Source: Novosphingobium umbonatum (GTDB taxonomy: Bacteria; Pseudomonadota; Alphaproteobacteria; Sphingomonadales; Sphingomonadaceae). From it: a stretch of 64,000 nucleotides of DNA. The notes beneath the pieces are model-generated. The model worked only from the letters and a program-made list of their open reading frames with translations, was not told the origin of the DNA and searched no databases. Within the stretch, counting starts at the first letter, position 1, and the number at the start of each line of letters is the position of its first letter. The position numbers were made by a program, and so were the translations under genes. This document shows, piece after piece, positions 26,248 to 34,868 of the stretch. The stretch lies in NCBI RefSeq assembly GCF_004005905.1, contig NZ_SACO01000014.1, positions 28,392-92,391 on the forward strand, given 5' to 3'.

Positions 26248-27885
26248 ATGATCCGTATCTCTGACCTGACCCTGCCGCTCGACCACGCCGCCGAGGCGAT
26301 TGACCCTGCCATTTGCGCCATGCTGGGGATTGCGCCCGACAGGCTGCTGCGGGTGAATATGGTGCGGCGTGGCAATGATGCGCGCAAGAAATCGGCGATC
26401 AAGCTGGTCTATGTGTTTGATGTGGAGGTGGAGGACGAGGCTGAAGTGCTAGCCCGCTTCCCCGGCCATAGCCATATCCGCCCCGCGCCCGACACCGCCT
26501 ATCGCCTGCCGGTGGTGGCGCCCGAAGGTTATGCGGGTCTGCGCCCCGTGGTGATCGGCGCTGGCCCCTGCGGGCTGATGGCGGCGCTGATTCTGGCGGA
26601 GATGGGTTTGAAGCCCATCATCATCGAACGCGGCACCGCCGTGCGTGAACGCACCAAAGACACTTGGGCCCTGTGGCGCCGTCATCAGCTTTCCACCGAA
26701 AGCAATGTGCAATTCGGCGAGGGAGGGGCGGGCACTTTCTCGGATGGTAAGCTCTACAGCCGCATCAAGGACCCGCGCCACTTGTCGCGCAAGGTGTTGA
26801 CCGAATTTGTCAAAGCCGGTGCGCCTGACGACATTCTTTATGAAGCGCACCCGCATGTCGGCACTTTCCGCCTTGTCACTATGGTGATGAGTATGCGCGA
26901 AAAGATCGAGCAATTGGGCGGCGAATACCGTTTCCAGACCCGCGTGCGCGATTTCGACATTGAAGGCGAGGGGGATGCGCGTCATCTGGTGGGCCTTCAT
27001 CTGGTCAGCACCAAGGATGGCAGCGAATCCTATCTGCCCGCGCGCCATTGCGTGATGGCGCTGGGCCATTCCAGTCGCGACACGTTTGAAGTGCTGCACG
27101 AACGCGGCGTGTTTCTGGAATCCAAGCCTTTCGCTATTGGCGTGCGGATCGAGCATCCGCAAAGCTGGATCGACACGGCGCGTTTCGGACAATGCGCGGG
27201 CAACCCCATTTTGGGCGCGGCGGCCTATGCCATATCGCATCAGGCCAGCAATGGCCGCGCGGTTTACAGTTTCTGCATGTGCCCCGGCGGGCGCGTGGTG
27301 GCGGCCACCAGCGAGGAAGGCCGCGTGGTCACCAATGGCATGAGCCAATATTCCCGCGCCGAATTCAACGCCAATTCCGGCCTTGTGGTGACGGTCGATC
27401 CGGGCAAGGATTATCCCGACGAGCCTTTGGCAGGCATGGCGTTCCAGCGCCAATGGGAGAGCCTTGCCTTTACCGCCGGTGGCGGCGACTATTGCGCGCC
27501 GGGGCAAAAGGTTAGCGATTTCCTGGCCGGTCGCCCGTCCGAGGGTGAATTTGGCGCGGTGGTGCCCAGCTATAAGCCGGGGGTGAAGCTAACGGACCTG
27601 TCGCTCTGCCTGCCGCCCTATGTGATCGAGGCTATCCGCGAGGCTTTGCCGGTGTTTGGCCGCCAGATCCCCAATTATGACCACCCCGATGTTGTGATGA
27701 CTGGCGTGGAAACCCGCACGTCGTGCCCCTTGCGCATCACCCGCGGCAAGGATTTCCAGTCGCTCAACACGCGCGGGCTCTATCCAGCGGGGGAGGGGGC
27801 TGGCTATGCTGGCGGCATCCTGTCGGCGGCGGTGGACGGGATCAAGGTGGCTGAGGCTTTGGGGGTGGAGGTTTTGCGGGGGTAA
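26248..27885 (+). CDS. Uncharacterised FAD-dependent oxidoreductase (COG2509-like)
   Basis: 545 residues. A preceding small alpha/beta domain (about residues 1-95; RVNMVRRGNDARKK) is followed by a dinucleotide-binding GxGxxG (VIGAGPCGLMAA, about 102-113), an ERG acidic end (IIIERGTAVRERT), the family block FGEGGAGTFSDGKLYSR and a C-terminal FAD motif LYPAGEGAGYAGGI. Members are widespread soluble flavoproteins without a settled substrate. It begins 48 nt after the MFS gene, so it may be co-transcribed, though function need not be shared. Confidence 0.85.
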   Translation: MIRISDLTLPLDHAAEAIDPAICAMLGIAPDRLLRVNMVRRGNDARKKSAIKLVYVFDVEVEDEAEVLARFPGHSHIRPAPDTAYRLPVVAPEGYAGLRPVVIGAGPCGLMAALILAEMGLKPIIIERGTAVRERTKDTWALWRRHQLSTESNVQFGEGGAGTFSDGKLYSRIKDPRHLSRKVLTEFVKAGAPDDILYEAHPHVGTFRLVTMVMSMREKIEQLGGEYRFQTRVRDFDIEGEGDARHLVGLHLVSTKDGSESYLPARHCVMALGHSSRDTFEVLHERGVFLESKPFAIGVRIEHPQSWIDTARFGQCAGNPILGAAAYAISHQASNGRAVYSFCMCPGGRVVAATSEEGRVVTNGMSQYSRAEFNANSGLVVTVDPGKDYPDEPLAGMAFQRQWESLAFTAGGGDYCAPGQKVSDFLAGRPSEGEFGAVVPSYKPGVKLTDLSLCLPPYVIEAIREALPVFGRQIPNYDHPDVVMTGVETRTSCPLRITRGKDFQSLNTRGLYPAGEGAGYAGGILSAAVDGIKVAEALGVEVLRG

Positions 27886-27900
27886 TAGGCCTCCGTCGGG

Positions 27901-28062
27901 TTAAGGGCGGGGGCCCTTAACAATCCCGTTTATGGGGTGGCGCTTGGCTGGCGATGTGGCGCTATTGCCCGAAGCGCTTTAAAACCCGCGGGGCGTCGAT
28001 CTTGCGCTGTGCTTGCAGCTTCGCGCGTTCATTAACGGGATTGCAAAGGGACGAGTCCCTTT
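27901..28062. repeat. Intergenic palindromic element with nested inverted repeats
   Basis: The gap between the FAD protein and the ATPase gene has an ordered structure. A hairpin TTAAGGGC-gggg-GCCCTTAA (27901-27920) abuts CAATCCCGTT (27921-27930). The reverse complement AACGGGATTG (28034-28043) abuts a second hairpin AAAGGGAC-ga-GTCCCTTT (28045-28062). The outer 10-bp arms thus bracket about 103 bp and each arm carries its own stem-loop. This mirror layout is typical of dispersed bacterial palindromic repeats, but copies elsewhere cannot be checked here. Confidence 0.6.
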
Positions 28063-28163
28063 GCCCGCCGGAGGCAAATTGCCTGCAAAATTCCCAAGCA
28101 ATCTCTGGAAAACTTCCCCCCAAACCCTAGCCGCGCCGCGCCCCAGCGGCTAGATGCGCAGGC

Positions 28164-29678
28164 GTGACTGCATCCATCATCATAGGCGAAGAATCGAACG
28201 GCAAAGCGGTTCCGATTGATATCGAGGAATTGCTGGCCACGCGCTTGCTGGTTCAGGGCAATTCGGGCTCTGGCAAGTCGCATTTGCTGCGCCGTTTGCT
28301 GGAGGAAAGCGCCCCGCTGGTGCAGCAGGTGGTGATTGATCCGGAAGGCGATTTCGTCACGCTTGCCGAACCGTTCGGCCATATTGTGGTCGATGGCGCG
28401 GCCTATGCGACCAAGGATCTGGAGCGTCTGGCCGCCCGCGTGCGCCAGCATCGCGCCAGCGTGGTGCTGGCGCTGGACGGGCTGGAGATCGAGGCGCAGA
28501 TGCGTTGCGCGGCCACCTTCATCAATGCCCTGTTCGATGCCCCGCGTGAACAATGGTATCCTGCTTTGGTGGTGGTGGATGAGGCGCAGATGTTTGCCCC
28601 CGCTGCGGCCGGTGATGTTACCGATGAAGTGCGCCGCCTGTCGCTATCGGCCATGACCAATCTGATGTGTCGCGGGCGCAAGCGCGGCCTTGCGGGGATT
28701 ATCGCCACCCAGCGTCTGGCCAAGCTGGCCAAGAATGTGGCAGCAGAGGCCAGCAATTTCCTGATGGGCCGCACCTTTCTGGATATCGACATGGCCCGTG
28801 CGGCGGATCTGCTGGGCATGGACCGGCGTCAGGCCGAAACCATCCGCGATCTGGCGCGGGGGCAGTTTCTGGCGCTGGGGCCAGCCATCACGCGGCGGCC
28901 TGTATCGGTGCGGATCGGCGGGGTAAAGACTACCAGTCGCGCGGTATCCACCGGCCTGTTGCCGCCGCCCTCGGTCACGGGGGATGATCTGCATGCGCTA
29001 CTCCATGCCGCGCCGACTGCGGCGGAATTGGCCGCCGAGGAAACGCCTTTGCTGGCCGGTATGGCCCGCCCCGATGCGGGCGAGTTGATGGAGCAGATCA
29101 GCACCTATGTGATGGCCACGGCGCCGGGCGAAGAACCGCTGGAGGACAATAGCGGCCCCAACCTGTTCAGCGCCGCCCATGTGCCCGCCCCGCCCAGCCT
29201 GCCTCAGGCCGAGGTGCAGGACATCATGGCGCAGATCATGGCCGATATTGTCGAGGAGCCGGACTGCACCTATCAGCCGATTGCCAGCCTGTATCAGGAC
29301 TTTACCGTGCGTTGCCGCATGAAGAAGATTGGCGCGCATGCGGGTGATGTGACGCAATTCCGCCGCCGTTTTGCCATGGCTCTCGCTGGTATCTTCCGCC
29401 CGCTGGACGAGGAATGGGCTGCGCTGCTCGGCCTGTCGCGCGCGGTGCCCGATGACCTGTTGGCGCCTTTTCTGGTGATCGCCCGCGCCGCCATCGATGA
29501 GGCGCCTTGCCCCGATGATGAGGCCTTGGCTCGTGCCTATGGGACCAGTTCGCCAGGGCGCATTCGCCGCTTGCTGGACCATCTGGAAAAGAGTGGTTTG
29601 ATTGTGGTGAAGACTGATTACGGCGGCCGCCGGTCTATCGGCATCCCCGAACTTGGCGTTTCTACCGCCGCAGTGTGA
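28164..29678 (+). CDS. HerA/DUF87-like ATPase
   Basis: 504 residues, starting at GTG. Walker A GNSGSGKSHL (about residues 32-41), Walker B LVVVDEAQMF and an arginine-rich sensor region CRGRKRGLAGIIATQRL place it among the HerA/FtsK-like DUF87 ATPases. The C-terminal third (about 360-500) ends in a winged-helix-like segment (SPGRIRRLLDHLEKSGLIVV). HerA partners with the NurA nuclease in archaea; no nuclease gene is adjacent, so DNA-related function is inference. No transmembrane segments. A strong terminator follows. Confidence 0.82.
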   Translation: MTASIIIGEESNGKAVPIDIEELLATRLLVQGNSGSGKSHLLRRLLEESAPLVQQVVIDPEGDFVTLAEPFGHIVVDGAAYATKDLERLAARVRQHRASVVLALDGLEIEAQMRCAATFINALFDAPREQWYPALVVVDEAQMFAPAAAGDVTDEVRRLSLSAMTNLMCRGRKRGLAGIIATQRLAKLAKNVAAEASNFLMGRTFLDIDMARAADLLGMDRRQAETIRDLARGQFLALGPAITRRPVSVRIGGVKTTSRAVSTGLLPPPSVTGDDLHALLHAAPTAAELAAEETPLLAGMARPDAGELMEQISTYVMATAPGEEPLEDNSGPNLFSAAHVPAPPSLPQAEVQDIMAQIMADIVEEPDCTYQPIASLYQDFTVRCRMKKIGAHAGDVTQFRRRFAMALAGIFRPLDEEWAALLGLSRAVPDDLLAPFLVIARAAIDEAPCPDDEALARAYGTSSPGRIRRLLDHLEKSGLIVVKTDYGGRRSIGIPELGVSTAAV

Positions 29679-29684
29679 ACATAC

Positions 29685-29724
29685 AAAAATGGCGGGAAGT
29701 GCGATGCACCTCCCGCCATTTTTT
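29685..29724. terminator. Bidirectional rho-independent terminator
   Basis: AAAAATGGCGGGA / TCCCGCCATTTTTT stem with a 13-base loop, located between the convergent ATPase and DEAD-box genes. Confidence 0.9.
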
Positions 29725-29754
29725 GGCCGCCCTTTTTCGCAGGATCAGAAGCGA

Positions 29755-31341
29755 TTAGCCCTGACGCTGGCGGCGCTGACCGTTACCGCGCGGTGCGGCG
29801 TCGACATTTTCACGCAGAGGGTCGAACTGGCTGCGCACGGGGGCCGGACGCGCACCACGCGGACCGGCGGCAGCGGGGCGGGCTGCGCCATCGCGGTTGC
29901 GACGTTCGGCATCGCGGCGTTCGCCACGGGCGCGGTCGGCCTCGCGCTGGCCTTGGCTGCGGGCACCATCGCGGGGACGGTCACCATGCACGCTCAGGCG
30001 GCGGTCATTGTTACTGCGCCCACCTTCGCGGCGCCCGCCTTCGCTACGGCTACCCTCACGGCGCCCACCTTCGCTGCGCCCGCCATCGCGGCGGCCACCG
30101 TCACGACGGCCACCATCGCGGCGTGCCGCATCCTGCATTTCGCCACTGGTGCGCTTGGCAGGGGCAGGCAGGCGGGCGGCTTCGCGCAGGAAGTCTTCCG
30201 GCAGGGGGAGGATCTTGAGCTTCACGCCAGTCAGGCGTTCGATGGCGCGGATATAGGGGCGTTCGTCCTCGGCCACAAAGCTGAGCGCGATGCCATCGGC
30301 GCCAGCGCGGGCGGTGCGGCCAATGCGGTGCACATATTGTTCGGCCACATTGGGGATTTCAAAGTTGAACACATGGCTGACGCCCGAAACGTCAATCCCG
30401 CGTGCGGCAATATCGGTGGCGACCAGCACTTTGATGCGGTTTTCGCGGAAACCCTTGAGAGCGGCAGTGCGTTGCGCCTGACTCTTGTCGCCATGGATGG
30501 CGGCGGCTTCGATACCGGCAGGGGTCAGGTGACGCACGACACGGTCTGCGCCATGCTTGGTACGGGTGAAGATGATGGCGCGTTCGATCGGATCAGCCGC
30601 GCCTTCGGCCAGACCAGCGCGCAGGGTCATGGTCAGCAAAGCCTGCTTTTCCGACTGACTGATCAGGATGGCGCGCTGTTCAACCCGTTCGGCGGTGGTG
30701 GATTGCGGGGCAACTTCCACCTTGACCGGATTGTTGATGAATTGCTTGCCCAGGGCTTCGATCGCCTGCGGCATGGTGGCGCTGAAGAACAGGCTCTGGC
30801 GCTGTTGCGGCAACAGGCGGGCGATGCGCTTCAAGGGGTTGATGAAGCCGAGGTCCATCATTTGGTCGGCTTCGTCCAGCACGAAGATTTCCACATCGCG
30901 CAGGGTAAAGGCGCGCTGGTCGATCAGGTCGAGCAGGCGGCCAGGCGTGGCCACCAGCACATCGCAACCGGGCACCAGAGCGCGGGCTTGCTTGCCCGCG
31001 GGGACGCCGCCGAAGATGCACTGGATGCTCATGTTCACAAATTTGGCATAGCCGCGCATGTTTTCGGCAATCTGCGCCGCCAGTTCACGCGTGGGCGAAA
31101 GCACCAGCATGCGGCAGGAGGCGCTTTTGCGCGGCTGCGGATTGGTGATCAGGCGGTGCAGCGAGGGCAGCGAGAAGGCCGCCGTCTTGCCGGTGCCGGT
31201 CTGGGCCAGACCCAAAAGGTCGCGGCCTTCGATCAGCGCGGGGATCGACTTCTGCTGGATCGGGGTGGGGTCGTTATAGCCCTTGGCTTCGAGGGCGCGC
31301 AGCAAGGGCTCGGCCAGACCAAGGTCGGAAAAATAGGACAT
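29755..31341 (-). CDS. DEAD-box RNA helicase (RhlE-like) with RGG-type tail
   Basis: 528 residues. All helicase motifs are in order: Q motif (PTPIQQ), motif I AQTGTGKT (residues 46-53), PTRELAAQI, TPGRLLDL, DEAD, SAT, then RGIDV and HRIGRTARAG. After residue about 375 there is a basic, low-complexity tail of some 140 residues with RRDGG/RREGGRS repeats, an RNA-binding and condensate-prone type of sequence. These helicases unwind structured RNA in ribosome assembly and cold adaptation. ATG at 31341 chosen because MSYFSDLGL is the normal family N-terminus; the ORF extends upstream without homology. Confidence 0.93.
   Translation of the reverse strand: MSYFSDLGLAEPLLRALEAKGYNDPTPIQQKSIPALIEGRDLLGLAQTGTGKTAAFSLPSLHRLITNPQPRKSASCRMLVLSPTRELAAQIAENMRGYAKFVNMSIQCIFGGVPAGKQARALVPGCDVLVATPGRLLDLIDQRAFTLRDVEIFVLDEADQMMDLGFINPLKRIARLLPQQRQSLFFSATMPQAIEALGKQFINNPVKVEVAPQSTTAERVEQRAILISQSEKQALLTMTLRAGLAEGAADPIERAIIFTRTKHGADRVVRHLTPAGIEAAAIHGDKSQAQRTAALKGFRENRIKVLVATDIAARGIDVSGVSHVFNFEIPNVAEQYVHRIGRTARAGADGIALSFVAEDERPYIRAIERLTGVKLKILPLPEDFLREAARLPAPAKRTSGEMQDAARRDGGRRDGGRRDGGRSEGGRREGSRSEGGRREGGRSNNDRRLSVHGDRPRDGARSQGQREADRARGERRDAERRNRDGAARPAAAGPRGARPAPVRSQFDPLRENVDAAPRGNGQRRQRQG
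29985..30127. repeat. Tandem short repeats encoding the helicase RGG-like tail
   Basis: Degenerate 12-15 bp units of the type gcggcgcccaccttcgc recur through this stretch, encoding GGRR(D/E)GG repeats on the minus strand. Such repeats can change number by slippage or recombination. Confidence 0.6.
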
Positions 31342-31729
31342 GACGTGTCTTTCAATAAAACGCATCGGCGCGCGCATAGGGCTGCGCGCGGCAAAGCAGG
31401 TGGCATCCGCCGCTAGCCCTGCGTGAAGAGGAAGCGTTACAAACACACAACCCTTGGGAAGCGGGGCGGGCAAATCCATCAAGGGATGCCCTCACGCGGT
31501 CCGTTCCTGCGTTTGAAAGGGGCGATAGGCGCCCTACGCCGGTTATGCTTGGGCAGGCCGCTAGCAGGCTTGTTCGCACAAAGCAAGAAAATTACGCGAG
31601 TCGATTCAATTCGCTGCGGCCAGCATGGCAAAAGGGGCCAACCTTGCGGCTGACCCCTTGGCCAAGGTCTCGCGGAGGGAGGGAGCTTGCGAGACCTTAA
31701 TCGGGATTTTCGGGAAAATCAGATGGCGG
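31342..31729. other. Intergenic region with two hairpins, no gene
   Basis: 388 bp between the TonB-C mini-protein stop and the helicase start (both minus strand). It contains a GC stem-loop at 31631-31659 (AAGGGG-type arms with two wobble pairs), a likely terminator for the mini-protein gene, and a 10-bp-arm hairpin at 31664-31698. The remainder should hold the helicase promoter and leader. Short open frames here lack support. Confidence 0.55.
31664..31698. terminator. Stem-loop AAGGTCTCGC/GCGAGACCTT downstream of the TonB-C gene
   Basis: Perfect 10-bp arms (31664-31673 and 31689-31698) with a 15-base purine-rich loop, 31 bp beyond the stop codon of the mini-protein gene. No clear T-run follows on the minus strand, so it may be an mRNA-stabilising or factor-assisted element rather than a classic terminator. 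Confidence 0.5.
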
Positions 31730-32077
31730 TTAGGCCAGCTTCCACGTCATCGGGACAGTCAGCGTGGTGGCGCCAGCAGGGGGGGCGGGAACGCGGCCAA
31801 CCTTCGAAGGCACCGACAGCGCTTCCTTGTCCAGCGAGGCCGAACCCGTGCCAGCCACCAGTTCGGCCTTTTCCACCGAACCATCGGCGCCGATAAAGAC
31901 CTTCACCTTGGCGGTGCCTTCTTCACCGCGCATCTGGGCGGTCGAGGGGTAGGTCTGCTTCGAGGCAAACATGCGGGTCACCTGCTTGGTCCACTCGGGA
32001 GCCTGCGCCATAGCAGGCGAGGCCACCAGCAGCGCACCAGCCAGACCGAGGGTAATCTTGCTGAAAAGAGTGGTCAT
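31730..32077 (-). CDS. Small exported protein with TonB C-terminal-like domain
   Basis: 115 residues: a cleavable-looking signal peptide (hydrophobic about residues 8-22, AMA-Q cleavage near 25) followed directly by a TonB_C-like fold (YPSTAQMRGEEGTAKVKVFIGADGSVEKAELVAG...LDKEAL). Normal TonB proteins have an uncleaved membrane anchor and a Pro-rich spacer; both are missing, so this is likely a free periplasmic protein of the TonB family rather than an energy transducer. ATG at 32077 is the natural start, giving the signal peptide. No exbB/exbD nearby. Confidence 0.8.
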   Translation of the reverse strand: MTTLFSKITLGLAGALLVASPAMAQAPEWTKQVTRMFASKQTYPSTAQMRGEEGTAKVKVFIGADGSVEKAELVAGTGSASLDKEALSVPSKVGRVPAPPAGATTLTVPMTWKLA

Positions 32078-32210
32078 GATGTTATTGAGCCTTTCGGGTT
32101 GCAAAGCTTGTGCTGGATTATGAAGAAAGAATATTGGGGCGAGAGATAAAAACAGGGAAAAATATATAGTTATCGAGTATTTCTTAGGGTCTTAGGTAAC
32201 TTCCCTGTGG

Positions 32211-34112
32211 TCAGAATTCCGACCAGTCCTCTTCGACTTTCAACGCATTGGCGCCTTGGGTGCGCGCTGGCATGGGCGCGATGCTGGCGCTGCGGTTAAA
32301 GCTGGGCAGGGCGACATCATTGCTGGCCGGGGCCGCGCTGAAGCTGCTGCTGCGGGCCGGAGCATGGCCACCCATGCCGCGTTCAAGGCGGAAGCGTTGC
32401 AGCTTTTCCACCAGACGCTGCGTTTCGTCCGACAGATTATGCGTGCTGGCCGAGCTTTCCTCCACCATCGCCGCGTTCTGCTGGGTGAACTGGTCCATCG
32501 ACGTGACCATTTGCGAGATTTCGTCGATGTTCGACGACTGCTTCTGTGCGGCTTCGGCAATCTCCTCCACCAGTTCGGAAATCTGCGCCACTTCGCCCAC
32601 GATCTGGCGCAAGGCATCGCCGCTCGCCGTGGCCAGAGCCACACCCGTAGACACCTGATCGTTCGAGGTGGTGATCAGCGCGCGAATATCCTTGGCAGCG
32701 TCCGCGCTGCGCTGGGCCAGCGCACGCACTTCATTGGCCACCACGGCAAAGCCCTTGCCAGCGTCACCTGCTCGGGCGGCTTCCACACCGGCATTGAGCG
32801 CCAGAAGGTTGGTCTGGAAGGCGATGCCGTCGATCACACCGACAATTTCGGCCATTTCGCGGCTGGAGGCTTCAATCGCCTGCAGACCCTGCACCGCCTG
32901 AATGGCTTGCGAGTCCGCCGAGACGGCCGTGCTGCGCGCCACGGCAAGGCGGCTGCTGGTCTGGCGGGCATTGTCGGCGGTGACGCGCACCGTGCCGGTG
33001 AATTCATTGAGCGTGCGGCTGGTTTCGGCAATCGAGCTGGCCTGATGCTCGGTGCGGCGCGAGAGGTCGCCACTGGCAGCGGCGATTTCGTCGGTACCAC
33101 GGCGGATCGCATCGCAACCGTCGACAATCTCGGTCAGCACGGTGGAAAGCTGGCCCACCGCCTCGTTGAAATTGACATGCAGCTTGCCCAACGCACCCTG
33201 ACCATTTTCCGGCACGCGGTGGGTCAGATTGCCCTTGGCCAATTCGGCCAGACCCGAACCGATGGCATCGATGGTCACCTGCGTTTCCTTGGCGCGCTCC
33301 AGTTCGGCCTGGGTGCGTTCCTGATCAGCGGCGAACAGTGACTTGAAGCTGTCCAGTGCGCGGGCAAGGCTGCCCAATTCGTCGTGGCGACCCGTGGCGG
33401 GCACTTCGACATACATATCGCCCTGCACCAGACGGGCCACCGCTTCACTCATGCGCGAGATCGGGCGGGCGACGGTGCTCATCATCATGGCCATCATGGC
33501 CAGCGCGATCACCACACCGGCGCCGGCGGTGGCGACGATGAAGCTGCGGGCCTGCGCGTAAATGGCGGCAGACTTGGCCGAAACCGCATTGGCGCCTTTG
33601 GTGTTGAGGTCGATCAGTTGCAGCAGATCGTCTTCCACGGTGTAGAAACCGTTGAGGGAATCGCCTTCGAACATGGCCTTGGCCGCAGCCTCATCGGTCA
33701 ATTCCAGCATCTGAGTGTTCTGGGTGGTATAGGCTTCCCAGTCCTGCTTCAGCTTGGAAAAGGCAGCCTTCTGTTCGCCGTCAGCCGTCAGCTTTTCCAC
33801 ATCGCCCAAACGTTCACCAATCGCCGCCTGAGCAGCGCGCAGCATCTTGGTCTGGCGCGTTTTTTGGCCTTCGCTGGTGGCGGTGATATAGGCGCTTTGC
33901 TTGATGCGATATTGCGAGATGAAGGCGTGGACATCGCCCAAAGCCTGCGATGCAGGCAGCCAGCGGTCGCGAAGATCAGCCGAAATGGCGTTAACTTCAC
34001 CGATCTTGGCCACCGCGAAAGTGCCCATGGCGGCCATAACCACCAGCAGGACGGAAAAGGCAGCCAGAAATTTGGCTGATATGCCGATGCGCAGCAACGT
34101 TTTTCTCCCCAT
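32211..34112 (-). CDS. Methyl-accepting chemotaxis protein (4HB sensor)
   Basis: 633 residues. TM1 at about residues 13-33, a four-helix-bundle periplasmic sensor to about 185, TM2 at about 190-212, HAMP ([18 protein letters not shown]) and a second HAMP-like repeat, then the cytoplasmic signalling domain whose hairpin tip is [25 protein letters not shown] and highly conserved. The C-terminus ends DWSEF, resembling the WxxF pentapeptide that tethers CheR/CheB. The chemoeffector is unknown. No other chemotaxis genes are adjacent. Confidence 0.93.
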   Translation of the reverse strand: MGRKTLLRIGISAKFLAAFSVLLVVMAAMGTFAVAKIGEVNAISADLRDRWLPASQALGDVHAFISQYRIKQSAYITATSEGQKTRQTKMLRAAQAAIGERLGDVEKLTADGEQKAAFSKLKQDWEAYTTQNTQMLELTDEAAAKAMFEGDSLNGFYTVEDDLLQLIDLNTKGANAVSAKSAAIYAQARSFIVATAGAGVVIALAMMAMMMSTVARPISRMSEAVARLVQGDMYVEVPATGRHDELGSLARALDSFKSLFAADQERTQAELERAKETQVTIDAIGSGLAELAKGNLTHRVPENGQGALGKLHVNFNEAVGQLSTVLTEIVDGCDAIRRGTDEIAAASGDLSRRTEHQASSIAETSRTLNEFTGTVRVTADNARQTSSRLAVARSTAVSADSQAIQAVQGLQAIEASSREMAEIVGVIDGIAFQTNLLALNAGVEAARAGDAGKGFAVVANEVRALAQRSADAAKDIRALITTSNDQVSTGVALATASGDALRQIVGEVAQISELVEEIAEAAQKQSSNIDEISQMVTSMDQFTQQNAAMVEESSASTHNLSDETQRLVEKLQRFRLERGMGGHAPARSSSFSAAPASNDVALPSFNRSASIAPMPARTQGANALKVEEDWSEF

Positions 34113-34297
34113 TGCGGGACATGTTGGAAAATTCGCCGTTAATTATGCGCCTTAGGGTCAGTATTTCGTGTTAGCCCTGATCCGTGGAGGCGCGGGGCGT
34201 AGTCGCAACAGGTTGGAAAGCATAATTTCCGCAACGGGATATTCATGCGTCAATCGGCGCAATTGCGCGGCGCTTTGGGCTGGTTTAGATCGTTTGC

Positions 34298-34831
34298 ATG
34301 ACCAAAAACTATACAATCCGCCTTGCACATGGCGATGATGTGCCCGCGCTCGCCGCACTCAAACTTTTCTGTTTCCGTGAAACTTTTGGAGCCGGTGGTT
34401 TTGCGATTCCCTATCCGCCGGCAGATTTGGCGATTTTCGAGCGCGAATCCTATGGCGAGGCGAAGGTGGCCAGCGAATTGGCCGATTCGTCGCACCGGAC
34501 TTGGGTGGCACAGGATGAGGCGGGCGAATTGGTCGCCTATTGCCATGTCGGCCCCGCCAAAGTGCCGCATCCCGAATGTAAGGAAGGCGATGGGGAATTA
34601 TACCAACTCTATCTGAAGGCCAGCGCGCAAGGGGCAGGACTGGGCAAAAAGCTGCTCGATCTGGGGCTGGACCATCTGGCGGCGCAGGGACGCCCAATCT
34701 GGTTGGGCGTATGGCAGGGGAATCTGAAAGCGCAGCATGTCTATGCCGGTCGCGGCTTTGCCATTGTGGGCGAATATCAATTCGCGGTGGGCGACTGGCT
34801 GGACGATGAATTCATCATGCGGCGGGGATAA
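34298..34831 (+). CDS. GNAT-family N-acetyltransferase
   Basis: 177 residues with a single GNAT domain: N-terminal beta strand (YTIRLAHGDDVPALAAL), acetyl-CoA loop YLKASAQGAGLGKKLLDLGL (QGxGxG/K variant) and the C-terminal LGVWQGNLKAQHVYAGRGF block typical of RimI-like and small-molecule acetyltransferases. The substrate is not evident. It is monocistronic and closes with a terminator shared with the convergent gamma-glutamyltransferase gene. Confidence 0.88.
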   Translation: MTKNYTIRLAHGDDVPALAALKLFCFRETFGAGGFAIPYPPADLAIFERESYGEAKVASELADSSHRTWVAQDEAGELVAYCHVGPAKVPHPECKEGDGELYQLYLKASAQGAGLGKKLLDLGLDHLAAQGRPIWLGVWQGNLKAQHVYAGRGFAIVGEYQFAVGDWLDDEFIMRRG

Positions 34832-34834
34832 GAA

Positions 34835-34863
34835 AAAGGGGCGGTGGTGAGCCGCCCCTTTGT
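34835..34863. terminator. Bidirectional terminator
   Basis: Perfect AAGGGGCGG / CCGCCCCTT stem with a 7-base loop, flanked by an A run on one side and TTTG on the other, between convergent genes. Confidence 0.85.
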
Positions 34864-34868
34864 TTGTA

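Noticed and set aside
30000..30130. Regular repeats as a possible CRISPR array
   Set aside because: Units are short, degenerate, without spacers, and code for the RRDGG tail of the helicase.
29653..31416. Plus-strand frame of 587 codons opposite the DEAD-box helicase
   Set aside because: Antisense shadow; the minus strand carries all helicase motifs in order.
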